A stretch of 22,511 bases of DNA from a virus. Positions 18,209 through 22,511 of the stretch are shown here, piece by piece (positions within the stretch are counted from its first letter, which is position 1; every line of letters starts with the position of its first letter). The stretch covers positions 1 through 22,511 of IMG/VR virus record IMGVR_UViG_3300031841_003548. One strand, written 5' to 3'. Both the position numbers and the translations under genes were made by a program. A model generated the notes under the pieces. The model was not told the DNA's origin. It did no database searches and was given only the letters and a program-made list of their open reading frames with translations.

Positions 18209-21200
18209 ATGGCTAGTTCAGTATATAGTGAAGTAACATCAGTCTCTACCTACGGATACGAAAGAGATCGAGTTTTAGATAAACTTAAAACAGCTAGTAA
18301 GGATTTACCATACAGTGTAGATGATATTACTATCAGTCATAATGATTTCGCTGTCGCAGATGTATATAATGATAGTTTAAGAAAGTTATATAGTAATTAT
18401 TTGTTTCTTATTGCTAATGCTGAAATATCTAGTACGTCAACTCCTTTATCTGCAGCATCAAATTATATTGCAATAAAAACTAACGGGAGTGTTCTTCCTA
18501 CACCAATTGGTCTTACTCCTAATGTCGGGTTAGATCATACTCAAACCCTTTCTGCTTTAGGGGAAACATTTATTATTAGTCAAACAGATGGTACAGGTAA
18601 GCTTTTATATTTTAATTATGCAAAAGATGATTCATTCGTATTTGAAACAAACTCTCATATAACTAACGCAATAGGTTTATTATCTGGTAATGAAATAGAG
18701 TTTAATAAAACGTTTAAATTTAAAGATGTAGTAAGTGTTGATGTAAAAGACAATATTTTATTTGTTTTAGATAAGGGAGCTAATACTGTATATAAATTTG
18801 ATATTACTGGTTTAATAACTAGTGACAAAGGACTCAAGCGTAATAGTGTAACTGATAGTGAAAGACCGGGTCGGTATCTTTTAAAAACAATAGGTGGGGA
18901 AGGAACTAATCAAACTAAAAATAAATTATCAAGCCCCAATTCTTTATCTGTACATGAAAATAGGGTTTATATACTTGACAACGGTCATAATAGTATCAAA
19001 GTATTCGATTTAGACTTTAATTTTATACAAGAGGTAAATTCACCGAGTTTATTCAACAACCCAAATTACGGAGAATTAATGTCTATAATTGTTGATAAAT
19101 ATTCTGATACTTCGGACTTAGCACAAGGTTACGTACTATCTTCTCGTGGTAAGATATTTACATATGATATAATTAACAATGAAATAAAACTGCCGACTTC
19201 TTTATATGATTATTATGATACACGAGTTAATCTTTTATCTGCAACAGACTTAAGTAATTCTTTTAATAAAATAGTTAATTCTAAATTTAATAAGAATATT
19301 TTATATATAAGCAATAAAGGTCGTATATATAAGTATTACAAAACTAATTTTAAAACGTATATTTCTGAACTGGATTTACTTAAACATGGAATAGCTATTG
19401 GCACAGAAGAGGATCAAAAAGAAATACTTTCTTTTGATACAACATTACATAATGGTAAAGAGTATATTGCAGTAACTACGACAAATTATCCTGACCAAGA
19501 AGTATCAACCTATGTTTTCTTAGACGATCACGCTACTACGAAACTATATCATGAGAATTTTTATACTAATTATTTTAGTTTATCTAATATTTTAGTATTA
19601 CCGCAAGAAATAGTTAATAATGTTACTTTTAATAAAACTACAAAAAAATTAATTTATAATCATTATTCATTTTTTGAAAATTTAAATAAAAAGATATACA
19701 GTAGTTATAGTACTGTTGCTGGACTAGCACCGTTTCCAACACTGAGTGCAATTGTACCTCATGAGTTTACAAAACCTCAAGCCTTAGAAGAGAATCATAA
19801 CTTGTATATAGGTGTAAATGAGCCGCTTCTCACGGATGTAATTAACAGACCATTACGATTATTGTTTGCCCAGCAAGAAGCTCTATTTGACTTAATTAAA
19901 GAAGAATCATTAAATTCTAATCCTCCAGCAGATTATACTATTCATTTACCAGGTGATATCACTCAATTTCCTAATGTTGTTGAATTTAAAAACTCCTCTA
20001 CTAGTGTAGATTCTGGTTCTAGTATAGAGGTAGAAGTAACTCGCACTAATATATTAACTGGGGCTCCAGCATGTAGTTTTCAATATTATACAGTTACTGG
20101 GACAGCGACTAAAAACGACTATTATCATATAGAATCTACAAATCCTGCTATAGGCAAATTTACTAAAAATGTTGATTCGATTACTATACCGATAGATACT
20201 GAATTACTATATGGCTCAGGAACAAAAAGTTTTAGTATAGTATTAAAGTCAAACACTAATTGTATTATTGGAAATAAAAATACACACACCATAAATATGT
20301 CTCTTAGACAACCAGCATATACTATTTCTTTATCTGCTAGTGATGGTAATTTATCAGAAGAGGATACAGCTCGAGTAGAAGTAAAACGAGTACCTACCTC
20401 TGGAACAGATATATTAACCGCAGGGGATACTTCAGTTAATATATCAATAGATCCATCAAACATTGTTAATAATAACTATAGACCTAACGTATCATTTAGC
20501 ACAATATATTCTGTAGTAGACGATAAGTTAACAGATTTCCCTCTTGTAAGACCCGCTCAAACTTCAGCAGCAAAAGTAAACAGCACTAGTACTATATTTT
20601 TTACTGATACAATTACATCAGTTATATTTGATTTAAGCGCAGCGAACACTCCTACTGCGACGTATACTGGTACAAAATTAACTGTTAAACTAAATAACCC
20701 AAGTAAAAATTCTACTTTAGGTAATATTTCAGAACAAGTTTTTAGAGTTGCTGATAATTTTAAAACTACAAACTTGTTCTTGTCTTCTATTTCTGCAACA
20801 TATCGAGCTGATGGAACGAGTAATGAATTGTTATCTTGTGTTAATATTTGGGAAGCTTTATCAGCTAGCACTGCTGAGAATAATGGTACTGCTTTTTCTA
20901 CCTTCTCAGCAACTAATCCGTATATAATTAATTTTACAGTACAGGAACCTCTTTCTATTTTCTCAGTAGATGTATTGTCCGCAGCCCTACAATTTATACC
21001 AGATCATGACTTGGTTTTTCCAAATAATGAAATGAATATTATAGTTGATGAAGGAGCTGGTGTGGTAGGTAAAGGAGGTAAAGGTGGTTATGGTGCGTTG
21101 TATCTATCAGGAACAGACTTAACACAAAGTGGCTCTGAAGATGATGATGTATCTATATATTATGATGACCTTAATCCTTTAGTTGATGGTGGTCCGGCAA

Positions 21201-21850
21201 TAGGTAATATAGACATGAGTAGATTTTTTCTAGATATTAATATAAAAAATTACGGTCATGTATTTGGAGGAGCTGGTGGTGGTGGTGGTGGTGTGGTAGG
21301 GGTCTCAGCAAGTACTATGGAACATCTCACGTCATTATCTGCTGGTTGTGGTGGAGGAGGTGGCGCTGGTATCCATATTATGAATGTAGGCACCGGTGGT
21401 CTTGCAGCAGTGTCAGGAAAATCTACAAATGAGGAAGTTTCCTCTGCTGAAGTCGATGATACTGTTTATAGTCAACATCCTCTTTTTGCTGATATTTTTC
21501 TTTCTAATGGTAGCGATGGTGCAGTAAACGGTGCTGGTGGTTCTGGAGGAGCCTTTACTAATGCTGCTGGTGCTGTATCTTTACAACCAACTGGAAGTGT
21601 TAATATTAGCGCATTTCCAAGTATGAGTGGTTTAGATGGAGGCCAACTCGGAGAAGATGGAGGTTCCGATAGCGAAACAGTAGCTATATTACCAGGAGAT
21701 GGTCATGATGCAGGTAGTAGTTTTTCTACCGTAAGTAGTGAGTATAGTGTCCGGCGTGGTGGTACAACAGGTGGTATTTTTTCTACCATGGGTAGTAACA
21801 TATTAAGCTCTGGTAGTACAGGTACATTCAGAGGGCCATTAATGTCCTAG
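18209..21850 (+). CDS. Giant fibre/adhesin: propeller, Calx-beta-like and glycine-rich tip
   Basis: A 1213-residue virion protein, probably a tail fibre or host-recognition adhesin. The N-terminal ~100 residues contain HNDFAVADVYNDSLRKLYSN, a likely attachment domain. From about residue 165 to 440 there are NHL/beta-propeller-like blades, for example DVKDNILFVLDKGANTVYKF and then LSVHENRVYILDNGHNSIKV. Around 589-700 and again 704-845 lie beta-sandwich units resembling Calx-beta repeats (SSIEVEVTR, EEDTARVEVKR). The last ~265 residues are glycine-rich with runs such as GGAGGGGGGVVG, GCGGGGGAGIHIM and GGAGGSGGAF separated by variable loops, the composition of polyglycine-II tips such as the gp38 adhesin of S16-like phages. 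No transmembrane segment is seen. It has a late-type promoter and is followed by a Clp ATPase gene. Confidence 0.75.
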   Translation: MASSVYSEVTSVSTYGYERDRVLDKLKTASKDLPYSVDDITISHNDFAVADVYNDSLRKLYSNYLFLIANAEISSTSTPLSAASNYIAIKTNGSVLPTPIGLTPNVGLDHTQTLSALGETFIISQTDGTGKLLYFNYAKDDSFVFETNSHITNAIGLLSGNEIEFNKTFKFKDVVSVDVKDNILFVLDKGANTVYKFDITGLITSDKGLKRNSVTDSERPGRYLLKTIGGEGTNQTKNKLSSPNSLSVHENRVYILDNGHNSIKVFDLDFNFIQEVNSPSLFNNPNYGELMSIIVDKYSDTSDLAQGYVLSSRGKIFTYDIINNEIKLPTSLYDYYDTRVNLLSATDLSNSFNKIVNSKFNKNILYISNKGRIYKYYKTNFKTYISELDLLKHGIAIGTEEDQKEILSFDTTLHNGKEYIAVTTTNYPDQEVSTYVFLDDHATTKLYHENFYTNYFSLSNILVLPQEIVNNVTFNKTTKKLIYNHYSFFENLNKKIYSSYSTVAGLAPFPTLSAIVPHEFTKPQALEENHNLYIGVNEPLLTDVINRPLRLLFAQQEALFDLIKEESLNSNPPADYTIHLPGDITQFPNVVEFKNSSTSVDSGSSIEVEVTRTNILTGAPACSFQYYTVTGTATKNDYYHIESTNPAIGKFTKNVDSITIPIDTELLYGSGTKSFSIVLKSNTNCIIGNKNTHTINMSLRQPAYTISLSASDGNLSEEDTARVEVKRVPTSGTDILTAGDTSVNISIDPSNIVNNNYRPNVSFSTIYSVVDDKLTDFPLVRPAQTSAAKVNSTSTIFFTDTITSVIFDLSAANTPTATYTGTKLTVKLNNPSKNSTLGNISEQVFRVADNFKTTNLFLSSISATYRADGTSNELLSCVNIWEALSASTAENNGTAFSTFSATNPYIINFTVQEPLSIFSVDVLSAALQFIPDHDLVFPNNEMNIIVDEGAGVVGKGGKGGYGALYLSGTDLTQSGSEDDDVSIYYDDLNPLVDGGPAIGNIDMSRFFLDINIKNYGHVFGGAGGGGGGVVGVSASTMEHLTSLSAGCGGGGGAGIHIMNVGTGGLAAVSGKSTNEEVSSAEVDDTVYSQHPLFADIFLSNGSDGAVNGAGGSGGAFTNAAGAVSLQPTGSVNISAFPSMSGLDGGQLGEDGGSDSETVAILPGDGHDAGSSFSTVSSEYSVRRGGTTGGIFSTMGSNILSSGSTGTFRGPLMS

Positions 21851-21873
21851 AGATCAACAAGTTACTTCATAAG

Positions 21874-21881
21874 TATAATTA
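21874..21881 (+). promoter_or_regulatory. Weak late-type box before the Clp gene
   Basis: TATAATTA ends seven bases before the ATG at 21889, the same spacing as the better late boxes, but with two differences from TATAAATA. It is the only candidate in the 38-base gap. Confidence 0.3.
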
Positions 21882-21888
21882 AGAATAT

Positions 21889-22511
21889 ATGAAGTTTAGT
21901 CAAACCGCTCAAAGCGCGCTCGCTTTATCTAAAAACTATGCTGAAGAGTTTAAATGTAGGTACGCGGGTACTGAGCATTTACTTTTAGGTTTAGTAGAAA
22001 GTGAAGATGAATTTCTTGAGCAAACTTTTAGTAGATTAAAAGTAGATATTACTCACTTAAGAGATGTAGTGAGCAGTATATGTCAGTTAGAAGAAAATAA
22101 TAAACTTTTCAAATTAGAAGCTGGTCCTAACTTTACTCCGCGGGTTATGCGAATTATAGAGTTCGCAAAAGGTCTTGCAGAAAAACTTAATAAAAATACT
22201 GTTGATGTAATACATTTATTTCTTTCTCTTTTATATGAAAACGATGGAGTAGCTACTTCTATACTCTCTGAATATGGTTTAAATTTTGATAATGTAAAAT
22301 CAGCCATACAGCAAGAGCTTGGTAATTTAGAGAAAGAAAGTGCACAGCTAATTACTACAACTATACCAGAAAGTTTAGAACCGTTTTTTATAGATTTAAC
22401 TCACCAAGCTGCTATTAATCAATTACAAAGTACATTTTCTCGTGATGCAGAATTCGAAAAGATATATTTAACTTTAGGTAAAAAACATAACACAAATATT
22501 ATTATTACAGG
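21889..22511 (+). CDS. ClpC/ClpA-type AAA+ unfoldase, N-terminal part (runs off the window)
   Basis: The first 207 residues of a Clp/Hsp100 ATPase. Two tandem Clp N-domain repeats are clear. The first has FSQTAQSALSLSKNYAEEF and GTEHLLLGLVESEDEF; the second (about 81-145) has FTPRVMRIIEFAKGLAEKL and VIHLFLSLLYEN. A linker follows, then IDLTHQAAINQL and FSRDAEFEKIYLTLGKKH, which match the LT-x-x-A and GRD-x-E-[IF] lead-in of the first AAA+ module. The sequence ends at IIIITG, immediately where the Walker A GxxGxGKT would begin. Family members unfold proteins for ClpP or remodel complexes. No partial truncation or frameshift is seen within the window. The start codon at 21889 follows a 38-base gap after the adhesin. 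Confidence 0.9.
   Translation, partial: MKFSQTAQSALALSKNYAEEFKCRYAGTEHLLLGLVESEDEFLEQTFSRLKVDITHLRDVVSSICQLEENNKLFKLEAGPNFTPRVMRIIEFAKGLAEKLNKNTVDVIHLFLSLLYENDGVATSILSEYGLNFDNVKSAIQQELGNLEKESAQLITTTIPESLEPFFIDLTHQAAINQLQSTFSRDAEFEKIYLTLGKKHNTNIIIT

Noticed and set aside
20125-20871. Minus-strand open frames inside the adhesin gene
   Set aside because: Antisense shadows; no late box or Shine-Dalgarno sequence at their starts.
21889-22511. Type VI secretion ClpV
   Set aside because: No other secretion gene; the N-domain looks like ClpC/ClpA and the context is phage virion genes.
1-22511. tRNA genes, CRISPR arrays, insertion sequences, integrase or attachment sites
   Set aside because: Looked for cloverleaf arms, regular repeats, terminal inverted repeats and recombinase motifs by eye and saw none; a tRNA scan would be decisive.

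Overview
The window is part of an AT-rich, T4-like contractile-tailed phage genome (T4 superfamily, probably a marine lineage). The basis is a recognisable T4 head-tail core: gp15-type sheath terminator, gp20 portal, gp4-type head-completion nuclease, gp21 prohead protease, a small gp67-like core protein, gp22 scaffold, gp23 major capsid and a gp5-type hub/spike. It is accompanied by accessory genes often seen in marine T4-likes (Hsp20, a small 2OG-Fe(II) oxygenase, a PRPP transferase, fibre genes). The host cannot be named from this sequence. I see no tRNA, integrase, transposon or CRISPR. There is no gene-free stretch above 300 bases; the longest gaps are 70-85 bases.

Layout. Positions 9-8142 (+) form the head/neck morphogenesis run: gp15, an IPT/TIG-like structural protein, gp20, a gp13-like neck candidate, gp4-like nuclease, gp21, a 47-residue core protein, gp22 and gp23. 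A strong intrinsic terminator (8165-8194) closes it. Positions 8213-11398 (-) form a five-gene overlapping operon quite unlike its surroundings: a DpdA/TGT-like base-exchange enzyme, a PurN-like formyltransferase, a DUF1599/Nmad1-type protein, a P-loop NadR-like kinase and QueF. Positions 11448-14689 (+) hold an unknown coiled-coil-rich protein and the gp5-like hub/spike. Positions 14711-15410 (-) hold Hsp20 and an unknown small protein. Positions 15465-17486 (+) hold a fibre-like protein, an oxygenase and an unknown. Positions 17483-18138 (-) hold a phosphoribosyltransferase and a 55-residue protein. Positions 18209-22511 (+) hold a giant propeller/Calx-beta-like/glycine-rich adhesin and the start of a ClpC/ClpA-type AAA+ chaperone.

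How it fits together. The minus-strand operon looks like a DNA-hypermodification cassette: QueF makes preQ1 from preQ0, the DpdA-like enzyme would exchange guanine in DNA for the 7-deazaguanine, and the formyltransferase could cap the exposed amine, giving a 7-(formylamino)methyl-7-deazaguanine. Nmad1 and kinase partners suggest a nucleotide-level step. The genes for making preQ0 (folE, queD, queE, queC) are not in the window. This operon has a sigma70-like promoter with a perfect palindrome in its spacer. The structural genes instead carry a T4-late-type TAAATAATT/TATAAATA box placed so close to the start codon that many late mRNAs are predicted to be leaderless or nearly so. That unusual gene-start architecture and the formyl-deazaguanine cassette are the two most interesting signals.
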